Part shown: piece after piece, positions 44,227 to 52,573 of the stretch
Layout of the letters: the number at the start of each line of letters is the position of its first letter
How positions within the stretch are numbered: position 1 is the first letter of the stretch
Assembly: GCF_030812775.1 (NCBI RefSeq)
Contig: NZ_JAUSTI010000005.1
Coordinates: 124,001 to 188,000, forward strand
Reading direction: 5' to 3'
DNA: 64,000 bases
Source of the DNA: Paenibacillus tundrae
Lineage (GTDB): Bacteria > Bacillota > Bacilli > Paenibacillales > Paenibacillaceae
Translations under genes and position numbers: made by a program
Notes under the pieces: model-generated
Told to the model about the DNA's origin: nothing
Seen by the model: the letters and a program-made list of their open reading frames with translations, nothing else
Databases searched by the model: none

Positions 44227-44631
44227 CTAGCGAAGAGTGTACACGTATTTTGGTGCTATAGGAGTGGGGGAAACATACATACTGGTGTATTTAATAGGTA
44301 GCAGAATTAATCTGCGTTTAAACAGACAAATCAACGGTTTAAAGGGCAGACGTGGTGTTGGAATCCGCAAAATCAATAGTAATGCAAGCACAAGAAAGAC
44401 AGGTTTCTTATGCACAACCGCAAGGAGTTTGGCCATCACTTGTGGGTATCTGCGGATGACGGGCTTCTGTTGAGACTCTGGAATCTGAACCATTATTTCC
44501 TTGTTAGAGTTCGAATCAACAGATACTCCGACAGCGGATTCTGTCTGCATCGGAATAGGGAAACACAGGGCTTGGAATACGCACAAAATGATAATCAAAA
44601 CGCTGCGAACAATTCTTGGTTGTGTTCTCAT
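44227..44631 (-). CDS. Hypothetical small membrane protein
   Basis: 134 residues, unrecognised. Starts MRTQPRIVRSVLIIILCVFQ, a basic then hydrophobic signal or anchor, and has a second hydrophobic stretch (about 75-90, KPVFLVLALLLILRIPTP) followed by a basic tail. Evidence for reality: ribosome site AAAAGGGGGGAAG 8 bases from the ATG and a sigma-A-like promoter at 44673-44701. Overlapping plus-strand frames have no comparable signals. Confidence 0.6.
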   Translation of the reverse strand: MRTQPRIVRSVLIIILCVFQALCFPIPMQTESAVGVSVDSNSNKEIMVQIPESQQKPVIRRYPQVMAKLLAVVHKKPVFLVLALLLILRIPTPRLPFKPLICLFKRRLILLPIKYTSMYVSPTPIAPKYVYTLR

Positions 44632-44672
44632 TCTGGCTTCCCCCCTTTTCCGTGAAACATACTGTTATAAAA

Positions 44673-44701
44673 ATAATAACACATTTTTGGCTGATCTCCA
44701 A
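44673..44701 (-). promoter_or_regulatory. Promoter of the hypothetical membrane protein
   Basis: Minus strand TTGGAG, 17 bases, TATTAT, about 42 bases before the start codon. The rest of 44632-44880 shows no gene. Confidence 0.5.
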
Positions 44702-44880
44702 ACCACTTTCGAAAATAGAATGCAATTTTTTGTGAATAAAGCCCCGTATGATCAGCAACATGTAGTACACAACTAGGAAAAAAGCCGCTAGATCTTGTAC
44801 TTGAGAACGATTAAGAGTGAATGTGGCAAAATGCTGAAATATACTGAGAAATCATGACATGCTTTCCATCAATCCGCTTC

Positions 44881-44909
44881 GTATATCCCCATACACCTTG
44901 CCATATACT
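44881..44909 (+). promoter_or_regulatory. Possible sigma-E-type sporulation promoter of ytxC
   Basis: GTATATC, 14 bases, CATATACT. The -10 resembles the sigma-E consensus (CATACAnT) and the spacing fits. This agrees with the sporulation label of the downstream family, but the match is loose. Confidence 0.35.
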
Positions 44910-44937
44910 TTGAACAGGACGGAAAGGAGTGATTCTT

Positions 44938-45882
44938 GTGGAACTGTTTACCGTATGGACAGATGTATCCGGGCAAGAGGAAGCGGATCAATTTCATCAC
45001 TGTATCAAGGAAAAAACCAAAGGTTTACATATAAGTAAAAGAGGCTTCAGGCTTACCTTCAAACATAATGATGGTAGAGCAGTCTGGGTATGCAGAGGTA
45101 ATGAGAATCACAATGACTTCCAGCAATGGCTACCACAAATTAGTGAATTATTTGCTAATGGCTTGGCTGATTTTATTATGCTTACTCGCGAACGACATAT
45201 GGTGGAAGATATGATCTCCAAAGCATGCTCCGTCATGGATGAGCACGAAGTAGAGAAGGTAAACCGAATTTGTATGCCTCTTTTGATCAATGGTGATCTG
45301 GATCAGCCAGGACTCCGTGATCGTCGACGCTCAACACTCGCAAGTGGATTGAAGAGGGATTTGGAGGATGTTCATTTTTTTCATCTAGATGGCATTGTGA
45401 ACTTCCGAATGAAGCAATACAAACAAGAGCTGCATGAGCTGGTGGAGTATGCTCTAGATGAGTTTTGGATGGATCGACAATACGAAGAATTTATGGGATT
45501 GCTGAAATATTTTGTTTTCTTCCAGGAAGCTAAAGTGCCTCTAATTCATCTCGTTCATAAAGGAAAGCATGAATTCCAAGTGTATGATGCTGCGCTTAAG
45601 CTATTGCCTGTGCAAAAAGATGAACAGGTTGTGGTGGAGATGCCTGGACTGGAACTGGAAATGGATATAGAAGATATGATCGTGAGTACGCTTATATCGA
45701 TCTCGCCTGAGAAAGTGATGCTGCATACTAGCACAGTGGATATGCCCATTATTACTACCATTCGTCAGATATTTGAGGACAAGGTGCAGTTATGCCATCA
45801 TTGCCCGGAGTGCGAGGTACTGCGTGCGGGTTTATTGACTGGTCTTGACGCAAGCGATCTCGGCAATTATAATAACTGTTGA
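44938..45882 (+). CDS. ytxC: YtxC-like putative sporulation protein
   Basis: 314 residues from GTG at 44938, with AAAGGAG upstream. No catalytic motif or membrane helix is seen; mixed helical/strand sequence with a C-terminal CHHCPECEVLRAG segment holding a small Cys/His cluster. Identification rests on size and on position directly upstream of thrS, where Bacillus carries ytxC. Function unknown; family named from sporulation studies. Its last codons contain the promoter of thrS. Confidence 0.68.
   Translation: MELFTVWTDVSGQEEADQFHHCIKEKTKGLHISKRGFRLTFKHNDGRAVWVCRGNENHNDFQQWLPQISELFANGLADFIMLTRERHMVEDMISKACSVMDEHEVEKVNRICMPLLINGDLDQPGLRDRRRSTLASGLKRDLEDVHFFHLDGIVNFRMKQYKQELHELVEYALDEFWMDRQYEEFMGLLKYFVFFQEAKVPLIHLVHKGKHEFQVYDAALKLLPVQKDEQVVVEMPGLELEMDIEDMIVSTLISISPEKVMLHTSTVDMPIITTIRQIFEDKVQLCHHCPECEVLRAGLLTGLDASDLGNYNNC
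45845..45873 (+). promoter_or_regulatory. Sigma-A promoter of thrS, inside the end of ytxC
   Basis: TTGACG, 17 bases, TATAAT. Predicted start near 45880, at the ytxC stop codon, and about 54 bases before the T-box. Confidence 0.75.
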
Positions 45883-45933
45883 TCCACGAATTATGGGTCG
45901 AGTTACTTATAATGATTAATGAACTAAAAGCGT

Positions 45934-46232
45934 TGACAAAGATATGAGCCACTCGAATGGTCGGTGCAGAGAGAGGGAACTTTGGCTGAAATTTCCTCCA
46001 GATTCCACGTTTGGTTTACCCCTTTGTAGTTGCGGTTTTGAAAGCGGAATGTAGAGAGCCAATGGAACGATCAAATGGAACTTAGCCGTGAGTAAGGATC
46101 TGCCGGGTCATGCCCGTTATCGCCATGCCAATGAGGGCTGTATATCCAGATCAGATCGGATAAATCAGCTGAATTAGGGTGGAACCACGAGTATATTACA
46201 CTCGTCCCTTTACCGGGACGGGTGTTTTTTGC
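45934..46232 (+). promoter_or_regulatory. T-box leader (threonine) of thrS
   Basis: Stem I closes with ACAAAG (near 45935) pairing CTTTGT (near 46022). The probable specifier is ACC (46018-46020), which is Thr. The conserved element AGGGTGGAACCACGAG is at about 46176-46191, followed by the terminator CGTCCC / GGGACG and a T-run. Uncharged tRNA-Thr would permit thrS transcription. Confidence 0.93.
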
Positions 46233-46321
46233 GTTTTTTTGCCTTCGTGCGAAAGGTCGCAATAGATCATCAGTCCATTATTTAATGGACAAAGGTTACA
46301 TTTACAGGAGGAATGAGACAA

Positions 46322-48259
46322 ATGGCAGTTAACATTAAACTCCCTGACGGTTCCGTACGTGAGTACGCTGAGGGAAGCACCATTGAAGATGTAGCGGCTT
46401 CGATTAGTAGCGGCCTGCGCAAAAATGCTGTAGCGGGTAAATTGGATGGCATCGTGGTGGACTTGTCCACAACGCTTCATGAAGGTGCGCTGGTAGAGAT
46501 CGTAACGTTGGATTCTCCGGAAGGCCTCGAAGTGATGCGTCATAGTACAGCTCACTTGATGGCTCAAGCAGTGAAGCGTCTATACGGTAACAAAGAGGTT
46601 CATCTCGGTGTAGGTCCTGTTATTGAAGATGGCTTCTATTATGATATGGATCTGGAACAACCACTCAATCCTGAAGATCTGCAGAAGATTGAGAAGGAAA
46701 TGGAACGTATCGTTAATGAGAATCTGCCGATTGTTCGTAAGGAAGTTAGCCGCGCTGATGCAATCAAAACGTTTGAAGAAGTGGGCGATCCTTACAAACT
46801 AGAATTGATTCGTGATCTACCCGAAGATAGCGTAATTACGATCTACGAGCAAGGTGAATTTTTCGACTTGTGCCGTGGACCACACGTACCATCTACAAGC
46901 AAAATTAAAGTGTTTAAGCTGATGAATGTTGCTGGTGCATACTGGCGCGGAGACAGCAAAAACAAAATGTTGCAACGGATCTACGGTACTGCGTTTGTGA
47001 AGAAAGCACAATTAGATGAACATCTGCACTTGCTTGAAGAAGCTCGTAAACGTGACCACCGCAAATTGGGTAAAGAGCTGGAAATGTTCACATTCTCTCA
47101 ATTAGTGGGACAAGGTCTGCCAATCTGGTTGCCTAACGGTGCCAAATTGCGTCGTACTTTGGAACGTTATATTGTAGATTTGGAAGAAAGTCTGGGATAC
47201 CAGCATGTATACACTCCTGTTCTCGGTAACGTAGAACTGTATAAAACGTCGGGTCACTGGGAGCACTACCAAGACGATATGTTCCCGAAAATGGTTATGG
47301 ATAATGAGGAACTGGTTCTTCGTCCAATGAACTGTCCTCACCATATGATGGTGTACAAGTCCAGTATGCATAGCTACCGTGATCTTCCGATCCGGATTGC
47401 TGAGCTTGGTATGATGCACCGTTATGAAATGTCAGGAGCACTCACAGGGCTGCACCGTGTACGTGCGATGACATTGAATGACTCTCACATCTTTGCACGT
47501 CCAGACCAAATTAAAGAAGAGTTCGCTCGTGTAATCGAGTTGATTCAAACCGTGTATAAAGACTTTGGTATTCATGAATACCGCTTCCGTTTGTCATATC
47601 GTGATCCACAAGATACAGAGAAGTACTTCCAAAATGATGAAATGTGGGAAATGTCCCAACGTATGTTGCGTGAAGTTGTGGAAGAACTGGATTTACCATT
47701 CTACGAGGCTGAAGGCGAAGCGGCATTCTATGGTCCGAAGTTGGATGTTCAGATCAAAACGGCACTGGGCAAAGAAGAAACGCTCTCTACCGTACAACTG
47801 GACTTCCTGTTGCCAGAGCGCTTTGAGCTTGAATATGTTGGAGATGACGGACAGAAGCATCGTCCAGTCGTTATTCACCGCGGCGTAATCAGCACAATGG
47901 AGCGCTTCACAGCGTTCTTGCTCGAGAACTTTGCTGGAGCATTCCCACTGTGGCTCTCTCCAGTACAAGCAAAAGTAATTCCGGTATCGGGCAACTTCGA
48001 AGATTATGCGCGTGAGGTTGAAGAGAAGCTGAAACGTGCAGGGATCTCGGCAGAAGCAGACTTGCGGAATGAGAAGTTAGGATACAAAATCCGTGAAGCC
48101 CAGCTTGAGAAACTTCCTTACATGTTTGTCGTTGGGGAAAATGAGCGTAATGCGGCTAGTGTCTCTGTGCGTAAGCGTGGAGAAGGCGATCTCGGCATGA
48201 AGCCACTTGACGAAATTATAGCTCAGCTTAAAGAAGAAATTACAACACGTCTCGTGTAA
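46322..48259 (+). CDS. thrS: Threonyl-tRNA synthetase
   Basis: 645 residues from ATG at 46322; the ATG at 46313 lies inside the ribosome site AGGAGGA. Domains: TGS (about 1-62), editing/SAD domain (HSTAHLMAQ near 75 and [11 protein letters not shown] near 182) that clears Ser-tRNA, class II catalytic core (zinc ligands Cys in MNCPHHMM, His in [18 protein letters not shown] and His in [14 protein letters not shown]), and a C-terminal anticodon-binding domain (about 540-640). Regulated by the upstream T-box. Confidence 0.97.
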   Translation: MAVNIKLPDGSVREYAEGSTIEDVAASISSGLRKNAVAGKLDGIVVDLSTTLHEGALVEIVTLDSPEGLEVMRHSTAHLMAQAVKRLYGNKEVHLGVGPVIEDGFYYDMDLEQPLNPEDLQKIEKEMERIVNENLPIVRKEVSRADAIKTFEEVGDPYKLELIRDLPEDSVITIYEQGEFFDLCRGPHVPSTSKIKVFKLMNVAGAYWRGDSKNKMLQRIYGTAFVKKAQLDEHLHLLEEARKRDHRKLGKELEMFTFSQLVGQGLPIWLPNGAKLRRTLERYIVDLEESLGYQHVYTPVLGNVELYKTSGHWEHYQDDMFPKMVMDNEELVLRPMNCPHHMMVYKSSMHSYRDLPIRIAELGMMHRYEMSGALTGLHRVRAMTLNDSHIFARPDQIKEEFARVIELIQTVYKDFGIHEYRFRLSYRDPQDTEKYFQNDEMWEMSQRMLREVVEELDLPFYEAEGEAAFYGPKLDVQIKTALGKEETLSTVQLDFLLPERFELEYVGDDGQKHRPVVIHRGVISTMERFTAFLLENFAGAFPLWLSPVQAKVIPVSGNFEDYAREVEEKLKRAGISAEADLRNEKLGYKIREAQLEKLPYMFVVGENERNAASVSVRKRGEGDLGMKPLDEIIAQLKEEITTRLV

Positions 48260-48284
48260 TGTTCTAAAACATATGGTTATCACC

Positions 48285-48327
48285 GTCTGGTACAGTGGAT
48301 TCGTCTGCTGTGCCGGACTTTTTTTTA
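48285..48327 (+). terminator. Terminator of thrS
   Basis: GTCTGGTACAG / CTGTGCCGGAC with an 11-base loop and eight T residues. Confidence 0.86.
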
Positions 48328-48394
48328 TTTTGTAAGATACCTGTATAACGTGTTTGCTTTTTGGAAAACCTTTGCAGTGAGGGGAGGTTTTATA

Positions 48395-49171
48395 ATGAAA
48401 AAGCAATTTATATTACAACAGAGCAGGTTAAGATTACTGATCTCATGGTGTGTGGTAGCCGCCGGATTAGTCTTAGGTATAAATCAGGCAGAGGCGTATA
48501 CATTCGAAGAGGAAAACGAAGTGAGGCATGTTGAAAACCGCTACAGTAGTAGTCCAAATGTGGTAGAAGTAGAAAAGCAAGAAATCAGACTGCCTGAGAA
48601 ATATAGTGCTCAAGCTCAGTTAACGACAATGGTCTACATGGGTTTATTGTGGTCTCCACAGCCGATTGTCATTCCTCAACCTGTGGCCCCTGGCAAACAA
48701 GTTGTTCTGGATCCGTCCATGCCTGTTATGGCGCCTCGTTCAGAGCAAGTGCTTGGCACACAAAAGGTAACGGCAACGGGTTATACCGCTGGAATTGAGT
48801 CGACGGGAAAAGGGCCTAAGCACCCTCAATATGGGATTACATATTCTGGTGTGAAGGTAAGGCGAGATAAGGAGACCGTCTCCACAATCGCTGCCGATCC
48901 CAAATTGTTTCCTTTAGGTTCTATCCTTTATATTCCTGGTTATGGCTATGGGATCGTGGCAGATACAGGGTCAGCCATTAAGGGCAACAAAATTGATCTT
49001 TATTTCCCTACAACAAAGCAGGTGTACAAGGAGTGGGGTAAGAAGGATGTAGAGGTTCAGGTAATCAAGCAGGGCGGCGGAAAATGTACGGAACAAATGT
49101 TGGACGAGCTGTCGCAAGCGATTGATGTGTATAAATCGGTGCCTGATTCATGGCTTGATAAAGCGGTATGA
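48395..49171 (+). CDS. Secreted 3D-domain protein (cell-wall hydrolase-like, YuiC/YocH type)
   Basis: 258 residues from ATG at 48395 (GGGAGG upstream). The signal peptide includes [21 protein letters not shown] Pro-rich linker (about 90-125) leads to a 3D domain (about 135-225): [55 protein letters not shown], supplying the three conserved Asp residues. The fold is shared with MltA and stationary-phase survival muralytic enzymes; a peptidoglycan role is likely. Confidence 0.87.
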   Translation: MKKQFILQQSRLRLLISWCVVAAGLVLGINQAEAYTFEEENEVRHVENRYSSSPNVVEVEKQEIRLPEKYSAQAQLTTMVYMGLLWSPQPIVIPQPVAPGKQVVLDPSMPVMAPRSEQVLGTQKVTATGYTAGIESTGKGPKHPQYGITYSGVKVRRDKETVSTIAADPKLFPLGSILYIPGYGYGIVADTGSAIKGNKIDLYFPTTKQVYKEWGKKDVEVQVIKQGGGKCTEQMLDELSQAIDVYKSVPDSWLDKAV

Positions 49172-49285
49172 TTTTGGAAGTTTCGATCAATGAATAAGCG
49201 GGGGGCTCTCTTCACATAATACTCTCTGGGGACGAACCCCACGACTCAGCAATGAGACGTAAATATGAAGAGAGAGGTGATTGTT

Positions 49286-49471
49286 GTGGCTAAGAAATCC
49301 CAAGGTTACAAAACGCCAAACGAGAAGTACAATGCGGAGTTTGGTCAAGAGAACGTAGCGAGCAAAATTAAACAATCCGAGCAAAACAAAGTGAAGGATA
49401 ATTTTCAAACACCTGATGAAAAATATAACGCTGAGTTCGGCGTAGAAAACACAGGCAAAACACAAAAGTAA
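49286..49471 (+). CDS. Small repeat protein, possibly a gamma-type small acid-soluble spore protein
   Basis: 61 residues from GTG at 49286, with AGAGAGGTG upstream. Two copies of one unit: TPNEKYNAEFGQEN (about 10-23) and TPDEKYNAEFGVEN (about 42-55), joined by a Lys/Gln-rich segment. The AEFG-x-E core and high Lys/Gln/Asn content recall gamma-SASPs (SspE), which store amino acids in spores. The match is not strong. Follows the 3D-domain gene and has its own terminator. Confidence 0.5.
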   Translation: MAKKSQGYKTPNEKYNAEFGQENVASKIKQSEQNKVKDNFQTPDEKYNAEFGVENTGKTQK

Positions 49472-49481
49472 GCTGCACAAC

Positions 49482-49518
49482 AAACACCTTGGAGCATGTT
49501 CTCCAGGGTGTTTTATTA
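49482..49518 (+). terminator. Terminator after the SASP-like gene
   Basis: AACACCTTGGAG / CTCCAGGGTGTT with a six-base loop, then TTTATT. Confidence 0.8.
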
Positions 49519-49579
49519 TGTGTATATACTTCAAGTACATATTGGGAAATGACTTAAAAAACCATAAATATCCTGTGGA

Positions 49580-49597
49580 CTCGGTCTAGAGACTGAG
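49580..49597 (+). promoter_or_regulatory. Palindrome upstream of liaF, candidate LiaR operator
   Basis: CTCGGTCTAGAGACTGAG: 7-base arms matching at 6 of 7 positions around a 4-base centre, about 85 bases before liaF. LiaR-type regulators bind dyads upstream of their own operon. The assignment is positional inference only. Confidence 0.35.
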
Positions 49598-49680
49598 ATG
49601 ACTTCCATCTGCCGCCGCTGTTATCAGAGCCTCGTCTGAGGTACACTGGATACAGAATACAGACGAAGGAGACATGAGCG

Positions 49681-50724
49681 ATGAAACGATCTACGCGGGA
49701 CCGCTGGTGGGTGGGTATACCCCTCATAGCTATTGGTGCAATGATCTTGTTCAGACAATTGGGATATGACATTGATATAGGATACATTTTTAGAACCTAC
49801 TGGCCGTTGTTTTTAATCTGGTGGGGAGCCAAAGGAATTTCTGAAATCCGGCGCAATGGGGGCTACGCTTTTATCGGTCCTGTTATCGTATTGTTGATCG
49901 GGGGTTACTTTCTTGCACGCAACTTGGGATGGATCGACTATTCAATGGGAGAGTTTATCCGCTATTTGATTCCAGTAATGCTGATCGGCGGAGGATTGTT
50001 TGTACTGGTCGGACCCCGGCGACGTGATCGAAAGCATCATGACAAAATGCAGTCACCTCCACCACCTGAACAACCTTATCAGCCATTGTCACCAGAAGAT
50101 CTAGAGATGCAGTCGACATTCGATGAACAATTTGAGAAAACATTTGGCAAACCAAAGCAAGAACAGAAGCATGATCCATATGGTTCTTACCATACAGACC
50201 AAGAACATTTGAATTCTTATGAGCATCAACAATATAAAAAGCACAGCACACAAGATTCATCTCACAAAAAATATGGGAAATTCGATTCGAGTGATCCATA
50301 TGGTCAGCACTCCAACGATTATGGGAACTACGACGGCTATGGCGATACGATTAATAAGTCTGCCTTCATTGGCGATCTGTACATGGGGCAAGAAGTATTT
50401 ACGCTGAAGCCAATGAACATCTCCGCATTTATTGGGGACACGGTGATTGATTTGACGAAAGCACAGATCCCGTATGGGGAGACCAAGATTGTGATCTCGA
50501 ACTTTATAGGGGATGTCAAAGTATTCGTACCAGAGGATATGGATCTTGGAGTAACCGTGACAACCAATTCCTTCATTGGTGATATGTCATTGCTCAACCA
50601 GAAACGTGGTGGTTTCATGAGCAGTGCTCAAGCTGAAACTGCACATTATCGTGAAGCAGGCAAAAAGGTGAGAATCATTGTGAGCGTATTTATTGGTGAT
50701 GTCAAAGTTAATAAGGTGGGTTAA
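49681..50724 (+). CDS. liaF: LiaF-like membrane regulator of the envelope-stress response
   Basis: 347 residues; AAGGAGA upstream. Four short hydrophobic helices in the first 115 residues, a His/Gln/Tyr/Ser-rich disordered linker (about 118-220, repeated YGxY/HSxx-type segments), and a C-terminal LiaF/YvqF domain (about 225-345) made of repeated short strands with SAFIGD, SNFIGDVKVF, NSFIGDMSL and SVFIGDVKV. LiaF holds LiaS off until lipid II-cycle antibiotics act. Directly upstream of liaS (3-base gap). Confidence 0.9.
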   Translation: MKRSTRDRWWVGIPLIAIGAMILFRQLGYDIDIGYIFRTYWPLFLIWWGAKGISEIRRNGGYAFIGPVIVLLIGGYFLARNLGWIDYSMGEFIRYLIPVMLIGGGLFVLVGPRRRDRKHHDKMQSPPPPEQPYQPLSPEDLEMQSTFDEQFEKTFGKPKQEQKHDPYGSYHTDQEHLNSYEHQQYKKHSTQDSSHKKYGKFDSSDPYGQHSNDYGNYDGYGDTINKSAFIGDLYMGQEVFTLKPMNISAFIGDTVIDLTKAQIPYGETKIVISNFIGDVKVFVPEDMDLGVTVTTNSFIGDMSLLNQKRGGFMSSAQAETAHYREAGKKVRIIVSVFIGDVKVNKVG

Positions 50725-50727
50725 TGC

Positions 50728-51765
50728 ATGATTCGAACGATTCTCAAAGCGAATAAATGGGAACTAATGATGTATTTTGCACTAACCGGTCTAATTACAC
50801 TTGGCGGCTTCTACTTATTATATGGAGAAGTGCTCTCCGGAGAGAGCCGTCAACGTGCTTGGACTTATGTTGGTGTAGTTGTGTTAGCCACCATTGTTAC
50901 TGGATATATTGCCGCTCTGCGGCTACAACGCAAAATTGATCTGTTAGATCTCAACATGCTGAAAGTATCTAAAGGTAACCTGACGGTTCGTATGCCTGAA
51001 GCAGACGATGCTTCATTTGGTCGGGTATACCAAGAATTCAATGTAATGATGGATTCTATTGAGAAAAAAATGAGGTTGCTTCAGCGCCTCGGTGAGCAAG
51101 AAGTCATTGAGAAGGAACAGGCCTCAGAGCGAGCTGTTATTGAAGAACGCAAACGAATGGCAAGAGACCTGCATGATACAGTAAGTCAGCAGTTATTCGC
51201 GATGCATATGTCGGCTTCATCACTGCCGCGTCTACTGGAGATGAATCCGGAACAGGGTCGGAACGTGCTGGATCAACTCATTCAGATGTCCCATATTGCA
51301 CAGCGGCAGATGCGAGGGCTTATTGCACAACTTCGACCAGTCGAACTGGAGGGACGTGATCTATCTGCCGCACTGGATAGCTGGTTTCCTGATTATTGCA
51401 GACAGAATGGCCTCAAAGGTGTGAAAGAGCTGGAACTGGATGGCGGAATTTCGGATGCCATTGAGCACCAGCTATTTCTTGTTATTCAGGAGGCTGTTGC
51501 GAATGTGGTGAAGCATGCCGAAGCAGGACTTGTTAGTTTGTCGATCCGAGAAAGTGAACATCAGATCAGCATGAGCATTAGCGACGATGGGCAAGGTTTC
51601 TTGCAACAAGCTGAACGTCCAGGATCTTATGGGTTATCCACGATGCGTGAGCGGGCTGAGAAGCTTGGAGGACAGGTACAGATCATATCGAAGCCGGGAG
51701 CGGGAACAACGGTACGGGTGTTCATCCCGAAATTCCCGAATGAATCAGAGGGGGAGACCGAATGA
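50728..51765 (+). CDS. liaS: LiaS/VraS-type sensor histidine kinase
   Basis: 345 residues. Two membrane helices near the N-terminus with a very short outside loop (intramembrane-sensing type), a HAMP-like linker, then HisKA_3 with the phospho-acceptor in MARDLHDTVSQQLFAMH (about 150) and an HATPase (VIQEAVANVVKHAEA, DDGQGF, GSYGLSTMRERAEKLGG). It phosphorylates LiaR in response to cell-envelope antibiotics. Its stop overlaps the liaR start (ATGA). Confidence 0.93.
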   Translation: MIRTILKANKWELMMYFALTGLITLGGFYLLYGEVLSGESRQRAWTYVGVVVLATIVTGYIAALRLQRKIDLLDLNMLKVSKGNLTVRMPEADDASFGRVYQEFNVMMDSIEKKMRLLQRLGEQEVIEKEQASERAVIEERKRMARDLHDTVSQQLFAMHMSASSLPRLLEMNPEQGRNVLDQLIQMSHIAQRQMRGLIAQLRPVELEGRDLSAALDSWFPDYCRQNGLKGVKELELDGGISDAIEHQLFLVIQEAVANVVKHAEAGLVSLSIRESEHQISMSISDDGQGFLQQAERPGSYGLSTMRERAEKLGGQVQIISKPGAGTTVRVFIPKFPNESEGETE

Positions 51766-52424
51766 GCGGAAAAGTGAAGGTAATGATTGTGGATGATCAT
51801 GATATGGTTCGCATGGGGTTGAAGACGTATCTCATGTTGGAGCCGACATTTCATGTGATTGGAGAAGCGGGTAACGGGGAAGCGGCACTGCACCATCTGC
51901 GTAAGCTGGATGAGAATGAAATGCCGGATCTAATCTTGATGGATCTGATGATGCCCGTAATGAATGGTGCAGAAGCAACGCAGGCCATCATGAATGAATT
52001 CCCGACTATGAAAATTGTAATGCTGACGAGTTTCCTTGAAGATGATCTGGTTGTACAGGCCATTGAAGCGGGTGCTGTAAGTTATGTGTTGAAAACGGTA
52101 TCTGCTGAGGAGCTGATCTATGCCCTGCAAGGTGCTTACCGTGGAATGCCAGTCATGACAGGAGATGTGTCACAGGCGTTGACCCGTGGGATCAGGCAGC
52201 GTACCGCTCGGGAAAGTGAGTCCGGTCTCACCGAACGAGAAAAAGAAGTGTTGCTGTTAATTGCAGAAGGTAAGACAAATAAGGACATCGGCGAAGAATT
52301 ACATATTAGTATCAAAACCGTCAAAACACATGTCAGCAACCTATTGATGAAATGTGAGATGGATGATCGAACACAACTGGCAATCTATGCTCATCGTCAA
52401 GGATGGGTGAAGACGAAAGACTAA
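51762..52424 (+). CDS. liaR: LiaR/VraR-type response regulator
   Basis: 220 residues. Receiver domain (VMIVDDHDMVR acidic pocket, phospho-Asp in LILMDLMMPVMNG, switch Thr and Lys in MLTSF and LKTV) and a LuxR-type helix-turn-helix (about 150-210, LTEREKEVLLLIAEGKTNKDIGEELHIS, first part shown in pieces: LTEREKEVL, GKTNKDIGEELHIS). Activates envelope-stress genes when phosphorylated by LiaS. No liaIH target operon is in the window. Confidence 0.93.
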   Translation: MSGKVKVMIVDDHDMVRMGLKTYLMLEPTFHVIGEAGNGEAALHHLRKLDENEMPDLILMDLMMPVMNGAEATQAIMNEFPTMKIVMLTSFLEDDLVVQAIEAGAVSYVLKTVSAEELIYALQGAYRGMPVMTGDVSQALTRGIRQRTARESESGLTEREKEVLLLIAEGKTNKDIGEELHISIKTVKTHVSNLLMKCEMDDRTQLAIYAHRQGWVKTKD

Positions 52425-52488
52425 CATGCCGACTGGATGGGGAAAATGAACTTATTATCATAGGCTTTTATCTCCTTTTTAATTGTTT

Positions 52489-52534
52489 TTAAGGTACAGT
52501 TAAGGTTTAAAGTACAAAATAAGGACAGTTAAAG
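52489..52534 (+). promoter_or_regulatory. TTAAGG direct repeats upstream of htrA, candidate OmpR-family operator
   Basis: TTAAGG (52489-52494), 5 bases, TTAAGG (52500-52505); then a second pair, ATAAGG (52519-52524), 4 bases, TTAAAG (52529-52534). Direct hexamers at 11-base period are the usual target of OmpR/PhoB-family regulators. A regulator of that family is encoded at 54374, just downstream of htrA, so autologous control is an inference. Confidence 0.45.
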
Positions 52535-52573
52535 AATATCTCTTACGAAGAAGAGATTGGGAGGTAGAGAGGC

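Noticed and set aside
44145..44297. Plus-strand 50-codon frame upstream of the small membrane protein gene
   Set aside because: No ribosome site at its first ATG and no recognisable composition; overlaps the better-supported minus-strand gene.
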